Shown: piece after piece, positions 1 to 8,941 of the stretch | How the letters are laid out: each line of letters begins with the position of its first letter | How positions within the stretch are numbered: the first letter of the stretch is position 1 | Assembly (NCBI GenBank): GCA_020723065.1 | Contig: DYJP01000006.1 | Location: 1 to 50,961 of the forward strand | Direction: 5' to 3' | Length of the DNA: 50,961 nt | From: Candidatus Micrarchaeum sp. | GTDB lineage: Archaea > Micrarchaeota > Micrarchaeia > CABMEP01 | The notes under the pieces: model-generated | Database searches by the model: none | Seen by the model: only the letters and a program-made list of their open reading frames with translations | Told to the model about the DNA's origin: nothing | Position numbers and translations under genes: made by a program

Positions 1-3000
1 CACGGGGATCTTTCTTCAGATATATTGTCCAGCATGCGAGAATATGCTGACGAAGGCGCAATGTCGATGCTGATTCCTTCGTTTAACAATGTTACGGTTA
101 CAATCAGCTCTGCGGTTTTCACCCCGCCGGAGTCGTCAATACCTGCGGGAAGCACGATTACTATAACGAACAAGGACGTAATAAGCCATACTGTTAATAT
201 AACTAAGAATACTAGCGGGATTATAAGTATGAACTTCAGTTCGCTTTTGCCATTAGACTCGTATCAAACCTCTAATACACCTAAAAACACTACATTCTAC
301 CTACACGACCAGGAATCAAATCTCAACGGCAACATTACAATCGTTGCTTACGATGCCAATATAGGGGTTTCTTCCACACCGGTCTCCCCCCAGATGGGGA
401 TGGTGGCTGTCGGTGGGCCGGTTAAGTTTAACAATTACGACGCCACCTCCGTATTTAACATAGACATTTCATTGACGACTACAATTGGAGAGAAGAAAAG
501 CTATTCGTTGTCCGTTCCAAAATACACTTCCGGGCTTCCGGGCCAGGCAGTATGGATACCTGACTCTGCCGGCGATGCAACATATGTAGTTAAAAATTCA
601 TCAAATATAATCGGTTCCGGCAACATAACTGTAAGGAATTCTATAATCAATGTTTCGATGACTGGCGGAAAATTCGAATTCGACTCTCTTGCGATTGATC
701 ATGAAAGCCAGGTCTGCTTCCTTTCCGATTCAGTCAGGACGATTTCAATAACCAATCTAGATACAACCCAAAAGATAGCTTCAGTAAAGCTTATTCCGTC
801 TGGGTCATCGGTTTCCGGAGAAGAGATTTGCAACAAGGTATATAACTGCACCACCAAACCGGCGGTTTCTTCGGAAGTTCAGTGCGGCGGAATAATAAAT
901 GAATCAGACGATTTGACCCATTGCTACTACAACATGATCAATCCTTCGCAGGTATGCAAGGTAAACACTACCTGGGCCTGCGTAGTAAATCCGACATATG
1001 CTTCCGATCTTGAATGTGCCAGCGATTACACAATAGATACTAATCCGTCTCTGGCCGGTATTCAGCCGCAGTGCTGGTTCAAGGCAAATCCAACGGGCAC
1101 TGCCTGCATGGGCGCTTCAGTAATTAAAGACGAGGCTCTTGGCTCCATAATTAATTGTTCGGTATCTACCCTTGGCGAGCTGCAATTCGGCTATTTTGCC
1201 GGAATGGAGAAAACCAGTTCTACTAATCCGTTGTGCACGGTCACTAAAATCGGTTCGTCCATCAATTGCGTGCCAACCAACACATATTCGGATATCGGAT
1301 GTACCAATGGAAGCGCAGGCGATGCCTATTGCTATTATACCCCGTCTCCATTAACTTCGGCTGAATCAGCAAATCCATATACCACGATTAACAATCGCTT
1401 CTGTAATGTTGGAATAAGTCAAAAGACTCAAATCTCATACAACAAATACCTCTGTAATCTTGGCTGGTGCTCCGCTGGCTCGTGCTGCACCTGTCCCACT
1501 TCGCAGATGTGCGGGGATCTGCCGTGCGACGGCAACCTAACACTTGGAGCGATCAGGTATTATTTTCGGCCTTGGTCTTCTTTGGGCTGTATCGAGACAT
1601 GTTCTGGCACTTCAGTTGTGCGGACTTGCGGACACAGATACGAACAATTTCGTCGCTATCAGTATAATTACTCTTACCCTGGTTTTGCTCCATTGGTTAT
1701 AGTTCCTTCCAGCCCGAGCACTTCCTGGAAAGTTTGCAAATGCTATCAAAAGGTATCATCTATTGTCAACTACGTATCTTCATGTAGCGTCAAAACTGGG
1801 GGAAGCGGTATCACTCCTTTCCCATCTAGTTGCGTTTTAGCTAATGAAAACTGCAGGTATTCTTCGCCATCCCAATATCTGTGTAGCAACGAATCCAGCT
1901 GCCCATGCCAGTTTGGTTGCGGAAAGAAAGTGAAGTATTCTGCGCTTGGCAATATAAATTGTGCCATTTTGAACGATCAATGCACGGTGATATCCAATTA
2001 TAATCAGGATGATGGAAAATACTGTCAGTATTCGTCTACCGAAGCTTGTGTTCCACAAACCGGATACGCAGACAAGGTCATGTGTGGCTACAATGGAACT
2101 GTATGTTCTATCTCTAAATCAAACGACATCGTGGATGACGGTACAAAATGCGACATCCAATTGGCATTATGTGAATCAAAATACAAAGGGGTGGACTGTA
2201 GTTATGATGCCTCATCAAATACTTGCAAGGCATTCGGAAATGAAACGTACTGCTTTACGCCCGCATCCACATATATTGTTGAAGACATAGGTAGCGGAGA
2301 CACTCTAGTTGTAGAAGGATATGACAGGTATACTCCGTTGGAGATAGATATTCAGAAATCGGAATTAACCCCTTCATCAGTGACTACTTCTCCGCTTAGC
2401 GACGTGTGCTTCGTAAGTTTGGACGGCAAGCAGCATGTGCTGACTATGCCAAGTCAGATAAATGAAGGAAATGATTTAGTCGTTAATGGGACAGCGAAAT
2501 GCCTGCAGTTCCCGTACAATACAGAGCCCTGGATTGTGAGACTTAAGGACAATCCCAATGCTGGAGCGGAGATCTCTTCTATTAAAGAGGACGTTGAAAT
2601 CATAGTCAAATCCCAACTGTTTAATCCATCTGACATCATTCTAAGACCAGGAACAACATTAACATTTGCCAACAAGGACAATATTGAGCATACATTGTTA
2701 AAGAGTTCGACATCTCTTAACGGGGCAGATATAAAATCAAGTAATGAACAATTGACATTCAGCAATATATTTACTTTGGAAGGAAAAACATCATGGATTG
2801 ACGATACAATCTGCAGAAATGATTCTGATTGCCCAAAAGGTTCATTCTGTGACCTAGGGAACAAGTGCCATCCATTAAAGTACTGCCTCACTCAAAATGA
2901 CTGTCCTATCTCTTCTGTCTGTTATAACAATATCTGTATCCTATCAAAATCATGCGGTAACGATTCAGATTGCAAGTTAGGTGATATGTGTTCTGATGGT

Positions 3001-5235
3001 AGATGTATCGCTGGTACATCCATCTGCAACACAGATGGAGATTGTCCATTAGATTCTTTATGCATGTCAGGAAATTGTACAAGATTTAAGAGTTGCTCTA
3101 ATTCTACAGACTGTCCTAGTGGAACTATATGTTTTGATGGCTTTTGTGCAGCAAATATGCAATGTTCAAATAATAGTGATTGTCCAATAAATTCAGCATG
3201 TATTAGTAACATATGCAGCGTCCCATTTGTTCCTGAATGTAATAATAACACAGAATGTCCAAACAGTTTGTCTTGTGTTCAAGTTGATGAAACAGAAGAT
3301 GGAACTCCAATCAATGCATGCGTTGGTTCAAGCTGTGATGCAAATTCTATCTGCACCAATTTATATCCAAATAAAAACATATCGTGCATGTTAAATTATA
3401 GATCCGGTGAAAGCAATTGTACATTATATGATCCATCAGTAGATTTATGCAGTAATGATAATGATTGTTTATCGGGAGCATGTATTGATGGAAAGTGTGT
3501 TATGGCAAAGAGTTGTTCATTCGATACAGACTGTCCATTGATTAATGGAATTCCAATGGCTTGTATGGGGGGTTATTGCAAGATACCTTTGAATTGCACA
3601 ACAACATCAGATTGCCCAATCAATTCTCTCTGTAACGGTGGGTATTGCAGAGCATTAGCAGAAAAATCATGCACATCTGATGAAGAGTGTGAACTTGGAG
3701 ACGTATGTTTTAACTTCAAATGCGTTTCTAAACAAAATTGTAGCTCTACAACAGATTGTAATTCGATTCAATCTGGTTCTGCATGCACAAATGAATCATC
3801 AACAACTGAGGCATTCTGCAAATCATCATTAAATTGCACTTCTGATGCTTATTGTCCAGCATTTAATCAATGCAGTTATGGCCAATGTATAAGCTATCCA
3901 AAAACAACATGTGGGTATCCTATGTATGGTACAAATGTTTCACAATTTAACTTTACTTTCAATCTTCCAGAATCAACATTCAAGATTTACATTAAATATT
4001 CATTTAATGACAATGGAAGAGTAGTTCTTAATGGCCAGGATATTGTTCCAACAACAAGAAACAGGTGCCAATATGAAACAACTGAGCTTGATAACTGGTC
4101 CGCTATAGATACATTAAGGATTCCTTTAAGTTTAATAAAGACAGGCTCAGGAGCGAACGAAGCTAACCATATGTCAATAACTGTATGCAGCTGCTCTGGC
4201 GAGAAAGGAGTGAACGCAAGTCTGTATTATCAATATGTTGATCCAGCAGGGATTTCACAAACAGATAAGATAATTTTAGAACCATCTTCAACTAAACAAA
4301 TTTCAGTTGATTCTTCGCCTATCCCACAGGAATTTGCATATATTGACGAAGATACTTTAAATGCATTGCCCGTTTCAATCAAGGAATGTTCGGGTTCTGA
4401 TCTACGTTCCATTGCATTTAGAATAAAAAGCTATGAAAGATTGGATTACGCATCTCCCGATTGCGATTCTGGAAAGCTGGAAGAATGCAAGTATTACAAT
4501 CCATACGGCCCCGCCACAGTTGCCTTTATTTCGACAGAATCTGGATTGAACCTTACCAATAGTGCGGAGCTGGCTTGTGCATTAGATCAGGCGCTAACAG
4601 TAGATACCATTTGTTCTAATTGCACCATAGTTTTGGATGTTGGCAGCGTCAATATCACAGAGCTGAACAGCATACTACGGGAGGCGAACATAACAGGCAA
4701 GCTGGACAATATAGACGTGATAGGCTATGATGTGTTCATCAACGACTATCCGACCTGCGATTTCGAGGAAATAATGAACTCTGTTGTCAACCAGTCCAAG
4801 CTCGCCCTCTACAACTACAGTAAGCCTTCCATACTGATGAGATTCGGGTTCAAGAGCGGAAATTCAGTCAATACAGCTTGCAATTGGACGGATGAATCCA
4901 TAGTTAATGCATACACCGACTTCTATGGGTTGTGGATCCCGATTCTTGCTGGCTCCGGAGTGTTGGGAACGGCCCAGTATTGCCTGACCGACCCCTGCCC
5001 ATCACTGGACTTTTACGGCTTGCTGACCGAAGGAAAGACAAACAAGGCATTCACTGACGCATGGTTCAAGGAAGGATGTGGACGGTATTACTATAATGCA
5101 GAAGGACTGTCATTCACCACATTTTCCATGAAGGAGACCAACTACTCGATGTGCGATCCTTCAAGGATGCTAGCTCTGCTCCAGACTGCCCAGTGCGCAG
5201 TGGGTAAGTATACCCTTAAATCAGGAACCGGCTGA
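1..5235 (+). CDS. Giant Cys-rich extracellular protein, 5' end outside window
   Basis: The frame is open to the first base, so the start lies upstream and the TTG at 25 in the ORF track is not a real start. About 1,740 residues are visible. Two stretches look cupredoxin-like (near residues 20-110 and 855-930), each with a 'pG-T-tfaNkDniEHT' pattern, but I see no complete copper site. A long Cys-rich middle follows, then about a dozen Dickkopf/EB-like units (C-x-n-D-s-D-C-p-x-g-x-x-C-x-x-g-x-C, about 930-1300). The last ~430 residues are Cys-poorer and possibly an enzyme-like or binding domain. Many N-x-S/T sequons and the Cys content indicate an exported, disulfide-bonded surface protein. The repeat region looks more AT-rich than both flanks, suggesting assembly from pieces. 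Function unknown. Confidence 0.85.
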   Translation, partial: HGDLSSDILSSMREYADEGAMSMLIPSFNNVTVTISSAVFTPPESSIPAGSTITITNKDVISHTVNITKNTSGIISMNFSSLLPLDSYQTSNTPKNTTFYLHDQESNLNGNITIVAYDANIGVSSTPVSPQMGMVAVGGPVKFNNYDATSVFNIDISLTTTIGEKKSYSLSVPKYTSGLPGQAVWIPDSAGDATYVVKNSSNIIGSGNITVRNSIINVSMTGGKFEFDSLAIDHESQVCFLSDSVRTISITNLDTTQKIASVKLIPSGSSVSGEEICNKVYNCTTKPAVSSEVQCGGIINESDDLTHCYYNMINPSQVCKVNTTWACVVNPTYASDLECASDYTIDTNPSLAGIQPQCWFKANPTGTACMGASVIKDEALGSIINCSVSTLGELQFGYFAGMEKTSSTNPLCTVTKIGSSINCVPTNTYSDIGCTNGSAGDAYCYYTPSPLTSAESANPYTTINNRFCNVGISQKTQISYNKYLCNLGWCSAGSCCTCPTSQMCGDLPCDGNLTLGAIRYYFRPWSSLGCIETCSGTSVVRTCGHRYEQFRRYQYNYSYPGFAPLVIVPSSPSTSWKVCKCYQKVSSIVNYVSSCSVKTGGSGITPFPSSCVLANENCRYSSPSQYLCSNESSCPCQFGCGKKVKYSALGNINCAILNDQCTVISNYNQDDGKYCQYSSTEACVPQTGYADKVMCGYNGTVCSISKSNDIVDDGTKCDIQLALCESKYKGVDCSYDASSNTCKAFGNETYCFTPASTYIVEDIGSGDTLVVEGYDRYTPLEIDIQKSELTPSSVTTSPLSDVCFVSLDGKQHVLTMPSQINEGNDLVVNGTAKCLQFPYNTEPWIVRLKDNPNAGAEISSIKEDVEIIVKSQLFNPSDIILRPGTTLTFANKDNIEHTLLKSSTSLNGADIKSSNEQLTFSNIFTLEGKTSWIDDTICRNDSDCPKGSFCDLGNKCHPLKYCLTQNDCPISSVCYNNICILSKSCGNDSDCKLGDMCSDGRCIAGTSICNTDGDCPLDSLCMSGNCTRFKSCSNSTDCPSGTICFDGFCAANMQCSNNSDCPINSACISNICSVPFVPECNNNTECPNSLSCVQVDETEDGTPINACVGSSCDANSICTNLYPNKNISCMLNYRSGESNCTLYDPSVDLCSNDNDCLSGACIDGKCVMAKSCSFDTDCPLINGIPMACMGGYCKIPLNCTTTSDCPINSLCNGGYCRALAEKSCTSDEECELGDVCFNFKCVSKQNCSSTTDCNSIQSGSACTNESSTTEAFCKSSLNCTSDAYCPAFNQCSYGQCISYPKTTCGYPMYGTNVSQFNFTFNLPESTFKIYIKYSFNDNGRVVLNGQDIVPTTRNRCQYETTELDNWSAIDTLRIPLSLIKTGSGANEANHMSITVCSCSGEKGVNASLYYQYVDPAGISQTDKIILEPSSTKQISVDSSPIPQEFAYIDEDTLNALPVSIKECSGSDLRSIAFRIKSYERLDYASPDCDSGKLEECKYYNPYGPATVAFISTESGLNLTNSAELACALDQALTVDTICSNCTIVLDVGSVNITELNSILREANITGKLDNIDVIGYDVFINDYPTCDFEEIMNSVVNQSKLALYNYSKPSILMRFGFKSGNSVNTACNWTDESIVNAYTDFYGLWIPILAGSGVLGTAQYCLTDPCPSLDFYGLLTEGKTNKAFTDAWFKEGCGRYYYNAEGLSFTTFSMKETNYSMCDPSRMLALLQTAQCAVGKYTLKSGTG

Positions 5236-5275
5236 TTAGACAAATATTTATATTAATCTTTTTTGTTATTTTAAC

Positions 5276-6127
5276 ATGTCAAATAGAAGTTATCGCAAAA
5301 TTATTGGTGCGGAGTTCAAAAAACAGAGCGAGATTTTTTCCAGCATCAAAACCGTAAGCTCCATACGCGATTTCAGCACAAGGGAAAGGTTTACTCATCT
5401 GACCATAGACATCCTTGAAGAGGCTGGATTTCGCGGCAAGCCTGATTCGCGTAATGCTGAAGAGTGGGAAAGGATCGCTTCTGCATATTATCTGCCTCTT
5501 TCACTTGAATATCATCTGATTAATTTTGGCGGGTATTCGATTTACGCATTAAGGGGGCTCAAATCCATAACTGGATACAAGTCCAAGGAAGGGTTCGGAG
5601 TGAACCTTGCAGTGGATCTTGCCAATTTTTCAAAGGATTCAAGGGAGCTCAGGGCCAAGTTAAGGGGAAAAGTCCTGGATTTCGGGTGCTCTGTGGGCTG
5701 GGTGTCCAAATTGCTCAGCAATCAGTTCGGTTCTGATTCATATGGAGTAGATATAGATGAGAAGGCGATAGACATTGGCAGGTTCTTCGAGGCAGGTAAG
5801 TTGTATACATCAGTAAAAATAAAAGACAATTATATTATTCCAATTCAAGACAATAAGTTTGATCTTGTTATATCCAAAGCAGCGCTTTTTGAGGCGCCTT
5901 CAAGTGGACTTGCCTCCTTTGTAGGTGAACAATTAATAGAGTTCAGGAAGACGATGGATGAAATTTATAGGGTCATAGACAAAGATGGAGTGCTTTTGAT
6001 CGAAACAGACATGAGTTTGGACATGATGTTTCCGCTTATGAACAGATATGCGTTCTACTACCTTAATACATTTCATTCCAGTTTTTCCAACAAGGAGTGG
6101 AAGCTTTTTCAAAAATACGAAGAGTAA
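5276..6127 (+). CDS. Class I SAM-dependent methyltransferase
   Basis: 283 residues with a Rossmann-type methyltransferase core in the second half. Motif I is 'VLDFGCSVGWVSKLL', the acidic end of strand 2 is 'YGVDIDEKAIDIG', and motif IV is 'FDLVISKAALFE', followed by 'EIYRVIDKDGVLLIETD' as in Methyltransf_11 enzymes. The first ~125 residues have no recognised domain and may recognise the substrate, which I cannot name. The ATG follows a TATA-like 'tatttatatt' with a very short leader, so the mRNA is probably leaderless. It lies 40 bp after the giant surface protein and converges on the membrane protein at 6140. Confidence 0.8.
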   Translation: MSNRSYRKIIGAEFKKQSEIFSSIKTVSSIRDFSTRERFTHLTIDILEEAGFRGKPDSRNAEEWERIASAYYLPLSLEYHLINFGGYSIYALRGLKSITGYKSKEGFGVNLAVDLANFSKDSRELRAKLRGKVLDFGCSVGWVSKLLSNQFGSDSYGVDIDEKAIDIGRFFEAGKLYTSVKIKDNYIIPIQDNKFDLVISKAALFEAPSSGLASFVGEQLIEFRKTMDEIYRVIDKDGVLLIETDMSLDMMFPLMNRYAFYYLNTFHSSFSNKEWKLFQKYEE

Positions 6128-6139
6128 TCTTTTTTAATC

Positions 6140-7525
6140 TTATTGGTATTCAAAAGAATATAGCCTCAGTCTTGAGGAATTTGATTGCGCTATCTGGGTT
6201 ATCTTTATTCCTGCTATTTCTCCGAATTGGTCGGAGTAAAGGACCTTGAAGATGTTCTTCTCGCTGTCTGATCTCGGTAGTATGTACCTTTCAAAAGTAG
6301 GGCTTGTCGAGTTCAGGGCAAGAAGCCTGAATACGGATTCGTCCACTCCGTTTATTATCGCCTGGTTGCTAAGTAGGTTGCCATTGCCATCCACAGTCAA
6401 TATCATTGTATCGCCCTTTGCACTATAGAATATTTGGTAATAGTTTCCGCTCTGCTGTTGCGTTCCTGCGTATGCGAAGGTTTCAAGGGTTGCAGTGGTT
6501 CCCGCGATCTTTGCATATTCCTTGGCATTGTCCAGCACCAAAGTATCCAGAAGAAGGTAGTCGAATTTCGGTGTTTTGTTTGTGAAAATGAATATGAATG
6601 CGTCTGCGGAAGTCACTTCTCTTCCTGCTTCGACATAGGCTATGTCTGTTATGTTCTCCTTGTAGTAAGACGCCACTGCGACAGTTCCTTTGAGACTGTT
6701 AAGCTGATTGAGCATTCCTATTGTTTCGGAATCGACCCTCTGCATTGCTAAAATCTGTGACATTCCGTTCTCTACTGAGATCATTATCAGGGTTATAGTC
6801 AAGAGGTAAAGGAGGGTGTGCTTGTTTTCGAATGAAAGTATGACTATTGCTATGACCATTCCTATCAGAAGGGATAAGATAAAAGTCGCAATTGTCGGTT
6901 TTATTATTATGAGGGATATTGTGGCTGCAATGAGCCATCCCGCAAGAGCGCTTGTTATCCCTTTGTCCTTTATGTGATTTATCTTGGATATTCCGTCTGC
7001 GGTGAGCAGGAATAAGAAAGGAAGCGCCAGCAAAGGTATGAAGAAGGAAGCGATAATCGCAGCCATTCCAGTAAGAACGTAATTCATTTTGCCTTTCGCA
7101 AAAAGAAGATAAACTGAAATCAATGAAAGCGGAATAAGTGGGAGGGTTTTCCATATATTTTCAAAAGAGAATTCAGGTATCACTGCGGATCCGAAAATCG
7201 AATAGACCAAGTCGGAGACTCCTCCCTGCATGAAATTGTTTATGAATGCAGACGAGGATATCATCAGCAGGGACGCCACAAGAGCTGAAAATTCAGATTG
7301 CTTAAACATTGTTCTTGATAAAAGATACATTCCGAATGTGAATAAAAGACCGATAGTCACCGAGATAATTCCAAGATTGGCAATATTCGTTCCATTTTCT
7401 TTTAATACTGTTAGTTTTCCGTATGCTTGAAGAACTGTGCCAGGCAAAAGTGTAAGCAGGAAATATGCTGATAGAGTTACTATAATTAGATATATTATGT
7501 CAGTTTTGTTTAGGTTAGTTTGCAT
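6140..7525 (-). CDS. Polytopic membrane protein of unknown function
   Basis: 461 residues from the ATG at 7525; the track's longer version starts at a TTG eight codons upstream. About nine to ten hydrophobic segments fill the first ~270 residues, followed by a mostly soluble C-terminal region of ~190 residues. A block of TM helices followed by a globular tail recalls oligosaccharyltransferase STT3-like and GT-C glycosyltransferase proteins. I do not see the usual acidic DxD or a WWDYG motif, so that is only a structural analogy. It would sit in the cytoplasmic membrane with the tail outside. It runs towards the methyltransferase gene and has no operon partner. Confidence 0.7.
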   Translation of the reverse strand: MQTNLNKTDIIYLIIVTLSAYFLLTLLPGTVLQAYGKLTVLKENGTNIANLGIISVTIGLLFTFGMYLLSRTMFKQSEFSALVASLLMISSSAFINNFMQGGVSDLVYSIFGSAVIPEFSFENIWKTLPLIPLSLISVYLLFAKGKMNYVLTGMAAIIASFFIPLLALPFLFLLTADGISKINHIKDKGITSALAGWLIAATISLIIIKPTIATFILSLLIGMVIAIVILSFENKHTLLYLLTITLIMISVENGMSQILAMQRVDSETIGMLNQLNSLKGTVAVASYYKENITDIAYVEAGREVTSADAFIFIFTNKTPKFDYLLLDTLVLDNAKEYAKIAGTTATLETFAYAGTQQQSGNYYQIFYSAKGDTMILTVDGNGNLLSNQAIINGVDESVFRLLALNSTSPTFERYILPRSDSEKNIFKVLYSDQFGEIAGIKITQIAQSNSSRLRLYSFEYQ

Positions 7526-7585
7526 TCGACCATCATTTGCGCTTTTCAACTAATAATTGTTCGATGCTAAAGAATGAGTATAAAT

Positions 7586-7700
7586 GTCAGCAGCAATGAG
7601 CCTTCCCCCCTGCAAAGGGAGTACCAACAGCATCGTGAACCGGCTTAGCTTCGAAGTTCGGAATGGGTTTCGGCGTTTCCCGGTTCCTATGGCCGCTGAC
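7586..7700 (-). rRNA. rrf: 5S ribosomal RNA
   Basis: Read on the minus strand the sequence begins GTCAGCGGCCATAGG, contains the conserved CCCATTCCGAACTTCGAAG block and ends CTGCTGAC. The ends pair as the terminal helix (GTCAGC with GCTGAC), and the ~115-nt length is normal for 5S. The internal CCGAAC loop-C motif and the GGTACTCC region identify it firmly. No 16S, 23S or tRNA gene adjoins it, so this 5S is unlinked from an rRNA operon, as in a number of archaea. A TATA-like box sits upstream at the expected distance. Confidence 0.95.
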
Positions 7701-7717
7701 AACATTATATAACGAGT

Positions 7718-7729
7718 AATATATTTAAA
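7718..7729 (-). promoter_or_regulatory. TATA-box promoter of the 5S rRNA gene
   Basis: On the minus strand AAAGGTTTAAATATATT gives a purine-rich BRE-like element followed by an AT-rich TATA box. Its centre is about 24 bp upstream of the mature 5S end, the normal archaeal TATA-to-start spacing. This is positional evidence only. Confidence 0.6.
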
Positions 7730-7875
7730 CCTTTCTTAATCTTTATCATTTGCCCCTGTTCTGAATTGTAATTGTCAAATTCCTATAATTGTTTTCAGGA
7801 TGTTAAAATCTGCTAATGCAAAGGGTTAAAATTGTTTTTTGAGAAGGAGAATCATACGATTTACAAGGTGGGCAT

Positions 7876-8691
7876 ATCTCTAAGATTATAAAATTTGGAA
7901 AGGATCTGGCGATAATAATTCCGGAAAATTTTGCGAAGAAGTTGGACTTAAGGCCAGATACTCCAATTCGCATTTATGAAATCACAGCCGGCACAATTGC
8001 GATAGAAAAAGTAAAACCCGCCCCACTCTCAGAGCGAGAAATCTCGCTTTTGCAGAAGCTGCTCCAGATAAAATTCGAAGACAGAATTCCTGAAAAGGTG
8101 GATTCCACCCTTTCCGCTTCCGAAAAGAAGATAGTTCTGGACCTTGTGAAGCGGCACTTACTTACTATATATTATGGTGGAAAGTATACCAAGAGTGGAG
8201 TTTATAACGTTCCGAATCTTGTATATAGGCAGATAATTGAGAGGACAAAAAATGAAATGGGAGCCAAGTCAGTTCAAGAAATAAAAATTGAAATACCAAA
8301 ACAGATGGAAAAGCAGTTCAAGAAGGAAATTAAGGAAGAGAAAAGAGAGGAGACTGATCCGTTGAAGCTTTTAAACAAGGAAGGATATATCGTTCTTCAG
8401 TCTGAAATAGAGGCAAGGGATTTATCGGACTTGCTTTTAGATAAGATCAAGAAGAACCAGGTGAGCGGTATCAGAGGATTCGATAAGAAATATTACATAG
8501 TCAAAAATTCCTTTGTCTTAAAATACCAGTCGAAGGTGAAGGCTGCGCTCAAGGAAAGCTCTAAGTCCGCAGATAAAATTGCAGAAATACTCGATATAAA
8601 GCCTGAAGGCGCAGTGGCATTGCTTACGATTCTAAGGGAAGAAGGAGATTTGATAGAAAAAAGAAAAGGAACGTTCGCACTTGCTGACTGA
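7876..8691 (+). CDS. AbrB/SpoVT-like DNA-binding protein with C-terminal winged helix, start codon unclear
   Basis: The ORF track begins at TTG 7942, but the frame stays open back to the stop at 7840. The residues before 7942 complete an AbrB swapped-hairpin domain: 'HISKIIKFGKDLAIIIPENF' then 'AKKLDLRPDTPIRI'. There is no ATG, GTG or TTG between 7843 and 7942. I placed the start at ATC 7876, just after a GGTG motif at 7867-7870, only as a placeholder; a sequencing error or a rare start is possible. The middle is Lys/Glu-rich. The C-terminus ('SADKIAEILDIKPEGAVALLTILREEGDLIEKR') looks like a winged helix. It is probably a transcription regulator or chromatin-associated factor; its targets are unknown. 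Confidence 0.7.
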   Translation: MSKIIKFGKDLAIIIPENFAKKLDLRPDTPIRIYEITAGTIAIEKVKPAPLSEREISLLQKLLQIKFEDRIPEKVDSTLSASEKKIVLDLVKRHLLTIYYGGKYTKSGVYNVPNLVYRQIIERTKNEMGAKSVQEIKIEIPKQMEKQFKKEIKEEKREETDPLKLLNKEGYIVLQSEIEARDLSDLLLDKIKKNQVSGIRGFDKKYYIVKNSFVLKYQSKVKAALKESSKSADKIAEILDIKPEGAVALLTILREEGDLIEKRKGTFALAD

Positions 8692-8694
8692 TTC

Positions 8695-8865
8695 TTAGAT
8701 GCTTCCAGTGGTAACGTATCTGATTATTAGTATCCCTATTACGAATATTGCTGTTACAGCTATTATGAAGCCTGGCTTTATTTTGAGTCCACCGCCTTCT
8801 GCATCGTAGAATCTGAAAATTCCTGCCGATCCAGCTGGTGTGGATATTGTCTGTTTTTCTGCCAT
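8695..8865 (-). CDS. secG: Preprotein translocase subunit Sec61-beta (SecG)
   Basis: 56 residues from the ATG at 8865; the longer track ORF adds 15 unlikely residues. It has the archaeal Sec61-beta layout: a short hydrophilic N-terminus with 'TPAGSAGIFRFYDAE', a 'GGGLKIKP' linker, then one C-terminal TM helix ('GFIIAVTAIFVIGILIIRYV'). It is the small subunit of the SecYE-beta protein-conducting channel in the cytoplasmic membrane. The SecE subunit is encoded at 40615 in this window. It converges on the AbrB-like gene with only 3 bp between stops and is divergent from orc1/cdc6. Confidence 0.92.
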   Translation of the reverse strand: MAEKQTISTPAGSAGIFRFYDAEGGGLKIKPGFIIAVTAIFVIGILIIRYVTTGSI

Positions 8866-8880
8866 GATAATATATACCCA

Positions 8881-8930
8881 GTCAAATTTATTAACCCATC
8901 TATTAGTCAAATTTATTAACCCATCTATTT
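8881..8930. repeat. Two tandem copies of a 25-bp unit in the secG-cdc6 divergent promoter region
   Basis: The unit gtcaaatttattaacccatc plus tatta occurs twice back to back, differing only at the last base. Each copy contains an AT-rich TATA-like 'aatttattaa'. It lies between the divergent Sec61-beta and Orc1/Cdc6 genes, ending 11 bp before the cdc6 ATG. It could duplicate a promoter element or a binding site, or be a simple slippage duplication. Confidence 0.85.
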
Positions 8931-8941
8931 AATTTTTTAAT

